Positions 1 to 7,902 of a stretch of DNA of 64,000 nt are shown one piece after another. How positions within the stretch are numbered: the stretch's first letter is position 1; each line of letters opens with the position of its first letter. The notes beneath the pieces are model-generated. The model ran no database searches. It saw only the letters and a program-made list of their open reading frames with translations, and had not been told where the DNA came from. The position numbers and the translations under genes were made by a program. Origin of the DNA: Vitreoscilla filiformis (GTDB lineage: Bacteria > Pseudomonadota > Gammaproteobacteria > Burkholderiales > Burkholderiaceae_C); assembly GCF_002222655.1 (NCBI RefSeq), contig NZ_CP022423.1, positions 1,550,001-1,614,000 on the forward strand, written 5' to 3'.

Positions 1-99
1 GGCCAGGAGCAGTTTCAAGCCGTCCCGAAAAATCGCGTGGTCATCGGCCAGCACCACGCGGATGCGGTGGGGGGAAGCAGAAGGAGTCACCATGGTCAT
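1..99 (-). CDS. Response regulator, N-terminal fragment (NarL/FixJ type)
   Basis: Only the first 33 codons are in the window; the gene continues off the left edge. Read on the minus strand the product begins MTMVTPSASPHR and then shows the receiver start RVVLADDHAIFRDGLKLLL, with the acidic DD pair and the first helix typical of LuxR/NarL-type regulators. The phosphoacceptor Asp and the output domain are not visible. The start is ATG at 99 or ATG at 93; neither has a clear ribosome binding site. Its 5' end overlaps that of the divergent histidine kinase gene, which makes the two a likely cognate pair (inference). Confidence 0.8.
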   Translation of the reverse strand, partial: MTMVTPSASPHRIRVVLADDHAIFRDGLKLLLA

Positions 100-2038
100 G
101 ACAAGAGAGGGTGGGCGTCCGTGGATCGGGCGGGCGTTGGCGTCAGGCCACGCATGGCGCTGCGTCGTGCTGGCGCTGGTGTTGGGGGGGCTGCTGGGGC
201 TGCTGTGGGGCGAACGGAACCCATCGGAGGCCGCCCAGCCGTCGCCCTGCATTGTGACGGCCACGCCTCAGGTGCTGTCTTTGCAGCACTGCCAAGCCAC
301 GCTGTATGCGCCGACATGGTCGTGGGCCGGGCTGCTGGCGCCGGACGATCCCCAGCAATGGCGGCACGAGCGCATCCATTTGGATGCCCGCATTGCGGCT
401 CCCCTGGAGCGGGTGTTGAGCTTGGGCGTACCCGACGCACGGGTCATCCAAGTGAGCCGCCTGCGCGCCGACGGCACCGCCGAGCCGCTGCTCGATCTGA
501 ACCACCGTTCCCCGTTTGCACAACGCCCGGCGCCCGAGGCCCAGCTCGGGCTGCCCGTGGTGATCTTGCCGGGGCCGCAGGTGCTGGAGCTGCGTTATCA
601 CCTGCACTTGGGCGGGCGGTTGCAGGCGCGGCTGTTGTCGTCCAGCGCTTTCCAGACCGAGCGCTTGCGGGCCGATTTGCTCAGCGGGGTGATGGTGGGC
701 GGGCTGTTCGCACTGCTGGGGGTGGTGGTGGTTTACCACCGCGTGGCGCGTCAATCGGCGTATTTGGCGTATGCCGGGCTGGTGATGGCGCAGTTGTTGC
801 TGTTGCTGCAAATCGGCGGGCAGGCGTTCGCGCTGTTTTGGCCCGATGCGCCCGAGTGGAACCAGTGCGCCCCAGCCGTGTTGGCGACGTGGGTGATCGT
901 GTGCCACGCCTTGTTTGCCGCCGGGCTGTTCCGGTTGCGTGAGCGGCACCGGCGGCTGTGCATGGCGCACCGGGGGGTGTTGGTGCTGGCGGCGCTCAAC
1001 TTGGTGCCGTGGGGTGGGGTGGAGCGTCTGGTGGCTGGCAGCGTGCTGCTGGCGGGGGTGTATGCACCCTTGGCCTTGGGCACGGCGGCGGTGGCGTTGC
1101 GCGAGCGGTTGCCGGGCACGCGCTTGTATGTGCTGGGTTTGGGCGCGTTGGCGGTGTTCAGTTTTGGGCTGTTTTTCTTGGGCATCATCGGCCACAACCC
1201 GTTGCCGCAGGTGGATTTTTTCCTCTACCCCAAGATCGGTGCCTTGCTGGAAATCGGCTTTTTTGCGGCGGCTTTGGTGGATCAAGTTCGGCTGTTCCAA
1301 GCCCAGCAGGCCGAGCAGCGACAGCGGCGTTTGGCCGACGCGCAAGCCCTGGTGCAAGCCGAGGCCGACCGGCTGGCCGCCCAGGCCCGCGCCGAGCAAA
1401 AAAGCCTGCAACTGGCCAGTGCGGGTCACGACATCGCTCAGCCCCTCGCGTCCCTGCGCATGGTGGCGCAGGTGTTGCGCCAAACGGAGGGGAGTGCGCC
1501 GGTGTCCCAGCATCTGGAGCGGGTGTTGGATCACACGCAAGCATTGCTGCGCGATCTGGTGGAGCGGGAGCGGCGTGAGCATCGGGTTCACAGCCAGTCG
1601 GTGATGGTGGGGGATGTGCTGGCCGAGCTGGTGCTCGAACACCGGGCAGCGGCGCAGGCCAAGGGCGTGGTGCTGCGGTATGTGGACAGCCAAGTGGAGA
1701 TTTTGGTGTCGCCGCTCATCCTGGGGCGGGTGCTGCGCAATTTGCTGAGCAATGCACTGCGCTACACGCCGGGCGGGCGGGTGGTGCTGGGGGTTCGCCG
1801 CCGGGACGGTGGGGTGGAGCTGCAAGTGTTGGACACCGGCCCCGGCCTGGCCGCCGCTCAGGTGGAAACCTTGCTGCGTCCATTTGAACAAGGGCGTACT
1901 GGGGCGGCGGAGGGGTTTGGCCTGGGGTTGTTCATCGTGCGCAGTTTGTGCGAGCAGGCGGGGTGGGTGTTGCGCATCCGTTCGCGGTGGGGCGGGGGAG
2001 TTGTTTTGCGGTGTGGATTCCACCGGGCCAGCGGTTGA
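92..2038 (+). CDS. Sensor histidine kinase with 7TMR-DISM-like input region
   Basis: This is a 648-residue membrane kinase. An N-terminal hydrophobic segment (about 20-40) precedes a periplasmic beta-rich region (about 45-195), then a block of about seven membrane helices (about 200-400), a layout matching the 7TMR-DISM families. A coiled-coil linker rich in Gln, Ala and Glu leads to the phosphoacceptor motif GHDIAQPLASLR with His446. The ATPase domain shows an N-box (LLSNALRYTPGG), a G1 box (LDTGPGL) and a G2 box (GFGLGLFIVR). ATG at 92 was chosen because AAGGAG lies at 81-86; the upstream ATG at 62 has no such site. The partner is probably the divergent response regulator. The signal sensed cannot be read from the sequence. 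Confidence 0.88.
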   Translation: MVMTREGGRPWIGRALASGHAWRCVVLALVLGGLLGLLWGERNPSEAAQPSPCIVTATPQVLSLQHCQATLYAPTWSWAGLLAPDDPQQWRHERIHLDARIAAPLERVLSLGVPDARVIQVSRLRADGTAEPLLDLNHRSPFAQRPAPEAQLGLPVVILPGPQVLELRYHLHLGGRLQARLLSSSAFQTERLRADLLSGVMVGGLFALLGVVVVYHRVARQSAYLAYAGLVMAQLLLLLQIGGQAFALFWPDAPEWNQCAPAVLATWVIVCHALFAAGLFRLRERHRRLCMAHRGVLVLAALNLVPWGGVERLVAGSVLLAGVYAPLALGTAAVALRERLPGTRLYVLGLGALAVFSFGLFFLGIIGHNPLPQVDFFLYPKIGALLEIGFFAAALVDQVRLFQAQQAEQRQRRLADAQALVQAEADRLAAQARAEQKSLQLASAGHDIAQPLASLRMVAQVLRQTEGSAPVSQHLERVLDHTQALLRDLVERERREHRVHSQSVMVGDVLAELVLEHRAAAQAKGVVLRYVDSQVEILVSPLILGRVLRNLLSNALRYTPGGRVVLGVRRRDGGVELQVLDTGPGLAAAQVETLLRPFEQGRTGAAEGFGLGLFIVRSLCEQAGWVLRIRSRWGGGVVLRCGFHRASG

Positions 2039-2122
2039 GCTGATTACGGTCGATCCCGTATGGGCGGGGGGGCGAGGCGTGCCTATCGTGAGCGGCATTG
2101 CCCGTGTTCTTGGAGACGACCC

Positions 2123-3292
2123 ATGATGGCCGATGCTTGGCGCCTGCTGCTGACGATGACGGATGTGCGTCGGGCCTGGCGCGTCCTGACCGACCGACCG
2201 CACCTGGACGTGGCCTTCATCACCAACCTGCGTGACGAGGCCGAGCGTCGGCGGTTCTTTCATGCCAAGGCCGATTTGCACCAACACGCCAGCGGCCCGC
2301 GCATGCACTTGGGCGGTGTGACGGGTGAGGTGCGGGGCATCAATGTCACGGCGGAGGAAATTTTGACCCGTGCGGGGCGCAAGCGTGCCAAGGCGGTGTT
2401 CATGGATGCGGTGGCGTGGGCGCATGGCGAGGGGGCCCGGGTGGTGTTGCTGGCGGCGGCCACCAAGCGGCTGTTTGGGCACGATGGGGCCGAGTTGAAG
2501 GCCCGTTTTCCGGACATGGTGTTCACCATCGGGGACAACGGCACGGCCCATTTGCTCTGCCAAGACGTCGAGCGGGCGATGGCCCGGGCGGGGTTGGACA
2601 AATCACGCGCCCGGGTGTTTGTGGTGGGGGCGTATGGGCATCTGGGGCGGGCGGTGTCGCAGCACTTGATGGGCCAGGGGTGTGACGTGGTGGGTTATGG
2701 CACCAACTGGCGTTTGCTGGAGGCGTTCAGTGCGGAGACGGGCACGCCGGTCAGTTTGAGTTTGGAGAACGCGGGGTTTTTTGATGTGGTGGTCACCTGC
2801 ACGCATTCGACCGATGCCAAATTGACGCCAGCGGATGTGTCATTGTTGCGCCAGCCGGATCGAAAATTGTTGGTGGTGGATGTGGCGGAGCCGGCCAATT
2901 TGGATGAACGCTGTTTGGCGGCATGCCAGCGTTGGGTGGTGCGTCAAGACGCGGGCAATGGGCACGCGGCCAAGCTGAGTTATTTGCTGGGGCCGTTGAG
3001 TTACCGCAAGCTGCGGTTGCCGGCGCGGACGGTGTTTGGTTGTTTTGCTGAGGCGCTGGCGTTGCACCGGGCGATTTTCACGGAGCACAACCCGCTGATG
3101 CTGGGGCGGGATTGGTTTGATGTGAATCCTGCGCAGATGGCGTTGGTGGCGGGGACTTTTGAGGACATGGGGCTGGGTTTACCGGAGCCGCATTGTTTTG
3201 GGCAGCCGGTGGGGTCATTTGATTTGTCTTTGCCGGAGGTGGGCGCGGGGGCGTTGGCGCTGCCGTACCGGACGCCGGCCAATGCATACTGA
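2123..3292 (+). CDS. Rossmann-fold oxidoreductase, acyl-ACP reductase-like
   Basis: This 389-residue soluble protein has a central NAD(P)-binding motif VVGAYGHLGRAVSQHL (about residue 180) followed by a conserved-looking stretch VVVTCTHSTDAKLTP. The C-terminal part (SYRKLRLPARTVFGCFAEALAL, then LMLGRDWFDVN) resembles in layout the cyanobacterial long-chain acyl-ACP reductases, where an AET-like segment follows the Rossmann core. That assignment is a weak resemblance by eye; a shikimate-dehydrogenase-like enzyme is also possible. ATG at 2123 is chosen because GGAG stands 8 nt upstream; the frame is open back to 2060 without a convincing earlier start. It follows the kinase gene by 84 bp on the same strand. 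Confidence 0.55.
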   Translation: MMADAWRLLLTMTDVRRAWRVLTDRPHLDVAFITNLRDEAERRRFFHAKADLHQHASGPRMHLGGVTGEVRGINVTAEEILTRAGRKRAKAVFMDAVAWAHGEGARVVLLAAATKRLFGHDGAELKARFPDMVFTIGDNGTAHLLCQDVERAMARAGLDKSRARVFVVGAYGHLGRAVSQHLMGQGCDVVGYGTNWRLLEAFSAETGTPVSLSLENAGFFDVVVTCTHSTDAKLTPADVSLLRQPDRKLLVVDVAEPANLDERCLAACQRWVVRQDAGNGHAAKLSYLLGPLSYRKLRLPARTVFGCFAEALALHRAIFTEHNPLMLGRDWFDVNPAQMALVAGTFEDMGLGLPEPHCFGQPVGSFDLSLPEVGAGALALPYRTPANAY

Positions 3293-3504
3293 GGGGTGAG
3301 GGGGGACGGTGTGGCGATGAAGCGTGCAGAATGGCGCTTGGTGTGCGGCGTGTGTGAGGGTGGGTCGCTGAAGTGGGTTACACTGGCTGCTGCCAGTCAA
3401 ACGTTGGCATGAGAGATGCTTTAGCAGTCAGCTCGATGTTCGGAAAATTTTTTGTCAACCCCCGTTGTAAGTGCTTGTCACACAAAGGGTTTTTCGAACG
3501 AAGT
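3293..3504 (+). promoter_or_regulatory. Probable CRISPR leader
   Basis: This 212-bp stretch between the oxidoreductase gene and the first repeat holds no credible gene. Its last 65 bp are AT-richer than the surroundings (A and T runs near 3441-3450 and 3490-3495), as is usual for leaders. The degenerate repeat at the other end of the array supports placing the leader here. No clear -35/-10 pair was recognised. Confidence 0.5.
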
Positions 3505-4903
3505 GTCTGACTGGCTTCCCTGGCTTTGAAGGGATTAAGACTTCCCTCTGACTACTAGCGCAATCTATTATTTGTCTGACTGGCTTCCCTGGCTTTGAAG
3601 GGATTAAGACGAAATCCGCTCTCGGACTTGGCCTTCTTGGCTGTCTGACTGGCTTCCCTGGCTTTGAAGGGATTAAGACATTTGTGTTTTCACGCCTTGG
3701 GGTGGGGAAATGTCTGACTGGCTTCCCTGGCTTTGAAGGGATTAAGACGTAGGAGTTTTCTATGGGAGCTCCACTCCAGCCGTCTGACTGGCTTCCCTGG
3801 CTTTGAAGGGATTAAGACAGCCTCAGCTGCTCTCAACTGCGTTTCAACGTCTGACTGGCTTCCCTGGCTTTGAAGGGATTAAGACGCCGTGCTGAAACTG
3901 TAACAAAGCGGTTAGCAGTCTGACTGGCTTCCCTGGCTTTGAAGGGATTAAGACATCGATTGCAGCTCTCATGCTGGCGCTGGCAGTCTGACTGGCTTCC
4001 CTGGCTTTGAAGGGATTAAGACATCCCATACGATGTAGCCGACGACCCCCACGGGTCTGACTGGCTTCCCTGGCTTTGAAGGGATTAAGACATTATGCCG
4101 GAAAGTTTTTCAGCGTCGTCATGTCTGACTGGCTTCCCTGGCTTTGAAGGGATTAAGACAATAGTAATGAAATCACCGCTGGTGCTAACGAGTCTGACTG
4201 GCTTCCCTGGCTTTGAAGGGATTAAGACAAAGTATCGTGTTTGGTGCGCGAGCCAGTGTGTCTGACTGGCTTCCCTGGCTTTGAAGGGATTAAGACACGA
4301 ATTCCGGCGGCGGCTCAATCGCAGTGGTCGTCTGACTGGCTTCCCTGGCTTTGAAGGGATTAAGACATTATTGCCAGCAATAATGTCAAATGTGCTAAAC
4401 GTCTGACTGGCTTCCCTGGCTTTGAAGGGATTAAGACCGCCCGGATGGCGCGTAACCACCAGAATCTTGGTCTGACTGGCTTCCCTGGCTTTGAAGGGAT
4501 TAAGACTGCCCAACGCTTGCGACAGCCAGCATGTTGTCGTCTGACTGGCTTCCCTGGCTTTGAAGGGATTAAGACCCGGTGAAAGTGGCCGCTGCGGCCA
4601 CGTCGGAGTCTGACTGGCTTCCCTGGCTTTGAAGGGATTAAGACACTCCAGCTCATTTCTCGTTTCTGAGATGTCGTCTGACTGGCTTCCCTGGCTTTGA
4701 AGGGATTAAGACATCACGCCGTAGTAGGCGCGATAGCTCTCAGTGTCTGACTGGCTTCCCTGGCTTTGAAGGGATTAAGACTTCAGATCGCGCAGCACCG
4801 GGGCAATCACATGTCTGACTGGCTTCCCTGGCTTTGAAGGGATTAAGACCCTGCTCGATCGAGAGCCGATACCGGTATCCGTCTGACTGGTTTCCCTGGC
4901 TTT
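3505..4903 (+). CRISPR. CRISPR array, 20 full repeats plus one degenerate repeat
   Basis: Repeats are 37 nt, begin GTCTGACTGG and end GGGATTAAGAC, with an internal 5-bp dyad TCCCT/AGGGA around an 8-nt loop. Starts are 3505, 3574, 3643, 3712, 3782, 3849, 3918, 3986, 4055, 4123, 4192, 4260, 4330, 4401, 4470, 4539, 4608, 4676, 4745 and 4813. All 20 look identical. A 21st copy at 4881 keeps only the first 23 nt with one change (C to T at its position 11). The 20 spacers are 30-34 nt, most often 32, and all differ. The degenerate right end puts the leader at the left, so the newest spacers should be near 3542. No cas gene lies in the window, so the subtype cannot be assigned from neighbours; the ATTAAGAC 3' end would fit an 8-nt crRNA handle (inference). 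No spacer showed a match elsewhere in the window by eye. Confidence 0.98.
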
Positions 4904-4905
4904 TT

Positions 4906-4944
4906 AATCCCCCCATCTCCTTTGGGAAAAGGGGCAGGGGGATT
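4906..4944. repeat. Long inverted-repeat hairpin between CRISPR end and recQ
   Basis: Arms AATCCCCC and GGGGGATT enclose CTCCTTT/AAAAGG-type inner arms around a GGG loop, giving an almost continuous stem of about 17 bp. It lies just past the recQ stop and directly replaces the second half of the last CRISPR repeat. It could act as the recQ terminator, although on the recQ strand it is followed by A rather than T residues. It could also be a dispersed palindromic element. Confidence 0.6.
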
Positions 4945-4948
4945 CTCC

Positions 4949-6862
4949 TCAGTCCACCGACTGAGCCAGCACCCGCAAAATCTCCTCCCCATACGCCGCC
5001 AACTTCTTCGACCCCACTCCGCTGATGTGGGCCAGTTCGGCCAAACTCTTCGGGTGACTCTGGGCCATTTGCGCCAAAGTGGCATCGTGGAACACCACGT
5101 AGGCCGGTAGGTTGTGCTCCCGCGCCACCTCACCCCGCCAAGCCCGCAACGCTGCATACCGCGCTTGGCCCGCCGCATCCAATGTGGCCGCCGAAGCCGG
5201 CAAGCGCGGGGCGCCGGACACGTCGCCCAAACGCGCCGTCCTGGCGGCCCGCGTGCGCTGGCGCGATCCCGCCTCACGCGCTTGGCGCAACACCACCGGC
5301 ACCTCACCCCGCAGCACCGCCCGGGCACTGTCGCTCAGGCTCAGGACGTTGAAATCGCCCTCCGCCTGCACATGTCCCAGCGCCAGCAACTGGCGCAACA
5401 CACTGCGCCATTGCGCTTCGCTCAAATCATGCCCGATGCCAAAAGTGGACAGCCGTTCATGGCGGCGCTGTTGCACCTTGTCCGTCAGCTTGCCCCGCAG
5501 CACATCAATGATGTGCCCCGCCCCAAACCCAAACCCCGAATGCTGCTGGCAGCGGTAAATGCAGCTCAACAGCTTGCGCGCCGCGTCCGTCGCATCCCAG
5601 CGGGCGGGCGGGTGCAGGCAGTTGTCGCAGTTGCCGCACGGGGCGCTGTCTTCACCAAAATAAGCCAGCAGGCGCTGGCGCCGGCAATCCAAACTTTCCG
5701 CCAACGCCAGAAGCGCATCCAGCTTGGCACGTTGCAGGCGCTTGAAGGTGTCATCCGCTGGACTCTCGTCGATCATGCGCCGCTGGTTCACCACGTCGGA
5801 CAGACCGTAGGTTAGCCACGCCTCCGCCGGTTCCCCATCGCGGCCCGCACGGCCCGTCTCTTGGTAGTAGCCCTCGATGTTCTTGGGCAAATCCAAGTGA
5901 GCCACAAACCGCACATCCGGCTTGTCGATGCCCATGCCAAAGGCAATCGTGGCCACCATGATCAGCCCGTCTTCCCGCAAAAACCGGTCTTGGTTCCGGC
6001 GCCGCAGCTCGGTACTCAAACCCGCGTGGTACGGCAGCGCCGCGATGCCTTCGCCTTGCAGCCATTCCGCCGTGTCTTCCACCTTCTTGCGGCTTTGGCA
6101 GTACACGATGCCCGCTTCGCCCTCGTGCTCATCGCGCAAAAACCGCAGCAATTGGGCCCGGGCGTTGTCCCGCTCGACCAGGGTGTAACGGATGTTGGGC
6201 CGGTCAAAACTGCTGATGAAACAACGCGCCGACGCCAAACTCAGCCGCTCGATGATGTCCGCCCGAGTGTGGTCGTCCGCCGTGGCGGTGAGCGCGATGC
6301 GCGGCACCCCGGCAAACCGCTCGGCCAGCACGCTCAGTTGCAGGTAGTCCTCGCGGAAATCGTGGCCCCATTGGCTGACGCAGTGTGCTTCGTCGATGGC
6401 AAACAGGCTCAAGCGTCCACGTTCATGCAAGCGGTCGAGCAGCTCTAAGAAACGCGGCTGGGTCAGGCGCTCGGGCGCGGCGTACAACAACACCAGACGC
6501 CCACTCATCAACTCGCGCTCGACGTGTTGCACGCCGCTCAAATCCAGCGAGCTGTTGAGGTAGGCCGCTGGCACGCCGGCTTCGTCCAACGCGCCCACTT
6601 GGTCGTGCATGAGCGCAATCAGCGGGCTGACCACCACCGTCACCCCTTGCCCTGCCCGGTGCCTCACGATGGCAGGAATTTGGTAACACAAGCTTTTGCC
6701 GCCGCCCGTGGGCATGAGCACCAACGCATCCCCCCCGCCGCAGACGTGGCCGACGATGGCCTGTTGCGCGCCCCGAAACGCGCTGTAGCCAAACACCTCC
6801 TGCAACACCTGTTGAGCGCTGTCAGGGGCGGGGGACGAGGAAGAAAAAGAGCCGGTGTTCAT
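4949..6862 (-). CDS. recQ: ATP-dependent DNA helicase RecQ
   Basis: This 637-residue superfamily 2 3'-5' helicase acts in recombination and replication-fork repair. The Walker A motif is [15 protein letters not shown] with Lys56, followed by [10 protein letters not shown], the DEAH box in [16 protein letters not shown], and TATAD. The helicase C half includes YCQSRKKVE and [11 protein letters not shown] zinc-binding segment ([15 protein letters not shown]) and a winged-helix region follow. The last about 75 residues form an HRDC domain ([17 protein letters not shown]). Length matches the family. The start ATG at 6862 gives the usual short leader before the Q motif. It stands alone, divergent from the lipoprotein gene, with its 3' end against the CRISPR array. 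Confidence 0.97.
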   Translation of the reverse strand: MNTGSFSSSSPAPDSAQQVLQEVFGYSAFRGAQQAIVGHVCGGGDALVLMPTGGGKSLCYQIPAIVRHRAGQGVTVVVSPLIALMHDQVGALDEAGVPAAYLNSSLDLSGVQHVERELMSGRLVLLYAAPERLTQPRFLELLDRLHERGRLSLFAIDEAHCVSQWGHDFREDYLQLSVLAERFAGVPRIALTATADDHTRADIIERLSLASARCFISSFDRPNIRYTLVERDNARAQLLRFLRDEHEGEAGIVYCQSRKKVEDTAEWLQGEGIAALPYHAGLSTELRRRNQDRFLREDGLIMVATIAFGMGIDKPDVRFVAHLDLPKNIEGYYQETGRAGRDGEPAEAWLTYGLSDVVNQRRMIDESPADDTFKRLQRAKLDALLALAESLDCRRQRLLAYFGEDSAPCGNCDNCLHPPARWDATDAARKLLSCIYRCQQHSGFGFGAGHIIDVLRGKLTDKVQQRRHERLSTFGIGHDLSEAQWRSVLRQLLALGHVQAEGDFNVLSLSDSARAVLRGEVPVVLRQAREAGSRQRTRAARTARLGDVSGAPRLPASAATLDAAGQARYAALRAWRGEVAREHNLPAYVVFHDATLAQMAQSHPKSLAELAHISGVGSKKLAAYGEEILRVLAQSVD

Positions 6863-6985
6863 CGGGCGGGCATGGTAGCGGGCCGGGGTGGGGCCGCTTC
6901 ACGTTTCTTGACGCATCGTTACGCATGGCCTTGACGCTTCGGTGGCAACATGTGCGCGCATTCAGACCACTTTGCAATTCACACC

Positions 6986-7783
6986 ATGCCCACGAACCGT
7001 TCTTCATCGTCGCCCCGTTCCACCGCCCCGGCGGGTTTGAATCGCCGCCGTTGGCTGCAAGGCGCGCTCGGTCTGACGGCGGGCAGTGGCTTGCTGGCCC
7101 TGGGCGGTTGCGGCAGTTCGTCCGAAGAAGACACGGTCGGCTACGTGCGCGTCGTCAATGCCACCGAAGATTTCAGCACCGCCACCGTGCTGGTGGATGG
7201 GGACACTGTGGTGTCCTCGCTGGCCTATGGCGGCGCGGTGAGCGACTACGTGAGCGTCAGCAGCGGCAGCCACACCGTGACGGTCAAATCCACCTCTGGC
7301 ACCACCGGCCCTTCGTCGGCCTACAGCTTCAACGAAGACACCTCCAACACCTTGGTGGCGTATGGGTCGCTGGCGTCGGGCATGTCGTTCGTCAAGCTGG
7401 AGGAGTCCACCAGCACGCCGGGCAGCAGCAGTTTCAAAGTGCGCGTGCTGCACGCCAACTGGCAACTCGACGGCTTGGATGTTTACCTGAGCAACGAGAG
7501 CAGCCTGTCCGATCTCTCCCCCGACCTGAGCGTGGACGCCAGCGGCGACTTGAGCAGTTTCGTGACCCTGGACAAAGGCAGCTACCGTCTGCGCATCACC
7601 GTCAAAGACGATCACAGCACCGTGCTGTTCGATTCGGGCAGCGACAGCGCCGGCAGCATCACCTTCTCGGGCGATCAGGCCGTCACCCTGGCGGTGGTGC
7701 CGCGCAGCAGCGGCTCCCTGCCCGACGTGACCGCCCTGCCCGAAGGCAACAGCGCCGTGGTGATCGACAACAGCTTGGTGTGA
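6986..7783 (+). CDS. DUF4397-type surface lipoprotein
   Basis: This 265-residue exported protein starts with a twin-arginine-like n-region (NRRRWLQGALGL), a hydrophobic core and a lipobox ending in LALGGC, so it is probably a lipoprotein; the RRRW motif hints at Tat export. The mature part is rich in Ser, Thr and Asp with repeated beta-strand patterns (YVRVVNATEDFSTATVLVDG and VRVLHANWQLDGLDVYL), as in DUF4397 domains. ATG at 6986 is preferred because it puts the signal peptide at a normal distance; an in-frame ATG exists at 6950. The function is unknown. It lies between divergent recQ and htpG. Confidence 0.75.
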   Translation: MPTNRSSSSPRSTAPAGLNRRRWLQGALGLTAGSGLLALGGCGSSSEEDTVGYVRVVNATEDFSTATVLVDGDTVVSSLAYGGAVSDYVSVSSGSHTVTVKSTSGTTGPSSAYSFNEDTSNTLVAYGSLASGMSFVKLEESTSTPGSSSFKVRVLHANWQLDGLDVYLSNESSLSDLSPDLSVDASGDLSSFVTLDKGSYRLRITVKDDHSTVLFDSGSDSAGSITFSGDQAVTLAVVPRSSGSLPDVTALPEGNSAVVIDNSLV

Positions 7784-7809
7784 TCCGCGTGCGGGTGTGA
7801 AAGTGCCCT

Positions 7810-7837
7810 CTTGAAACCCGCTGCGCCAGCCACATAT
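7810..7837 (+). promoter_or_regulatory. Sigma-32 (heat shock) promoter of htpG
   Basis: CTTGAAA at 7810-7816 matches the sigma-32 -35 consensus. CCACATAT at 7830-7837 matches 7 of 8 positions of CCCCATNT. The 13-bp spacing is in the normal range. It lies 65 bp upstream of the htpG start, as expected for a heat-shock gene. Confidence 0.85.
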
Positions 7838-7902
7838 GGCCTGGCGATGCCCCCGGTGGGCACAGCCGTTTCTTTCGAGTTGAACTTTCCCCCCATCGCA
7901 CC

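Noticed and set aside
143..2563. Long open frame on the minus strand opposite the histidine kinase gene
   Set aside because: It has Gln/His/Arg/Pro-rich composition typical of the reverse of a GC-rich gene and no recognisable domain, while the plus strand has clear kinase motifs.
3441..3504. Promoter made of TTGTCA boxes in the CRISPR leader
   Set aside because: Two TTGTCA copies are present, but no -10 box at a normal distance was found.
3844..4656. Open frames on the minus strand with repeated VLIPSKPGKPVR
   Set aside because: They are only translations of the CRISPR repeats.
3542..4880. Possible spacer matches to the prophage in this window
   Set aside because: The spacers were compared by eye with the prophage sequence and proteins and no convincing match was found; a computed search is needed to be sure.
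3293..6862. Remnant cas genes around the CRISPR array
   Set aside because: The neighbours are an oxidoreductase and RecQ; no Cas motif was seen in any frame.
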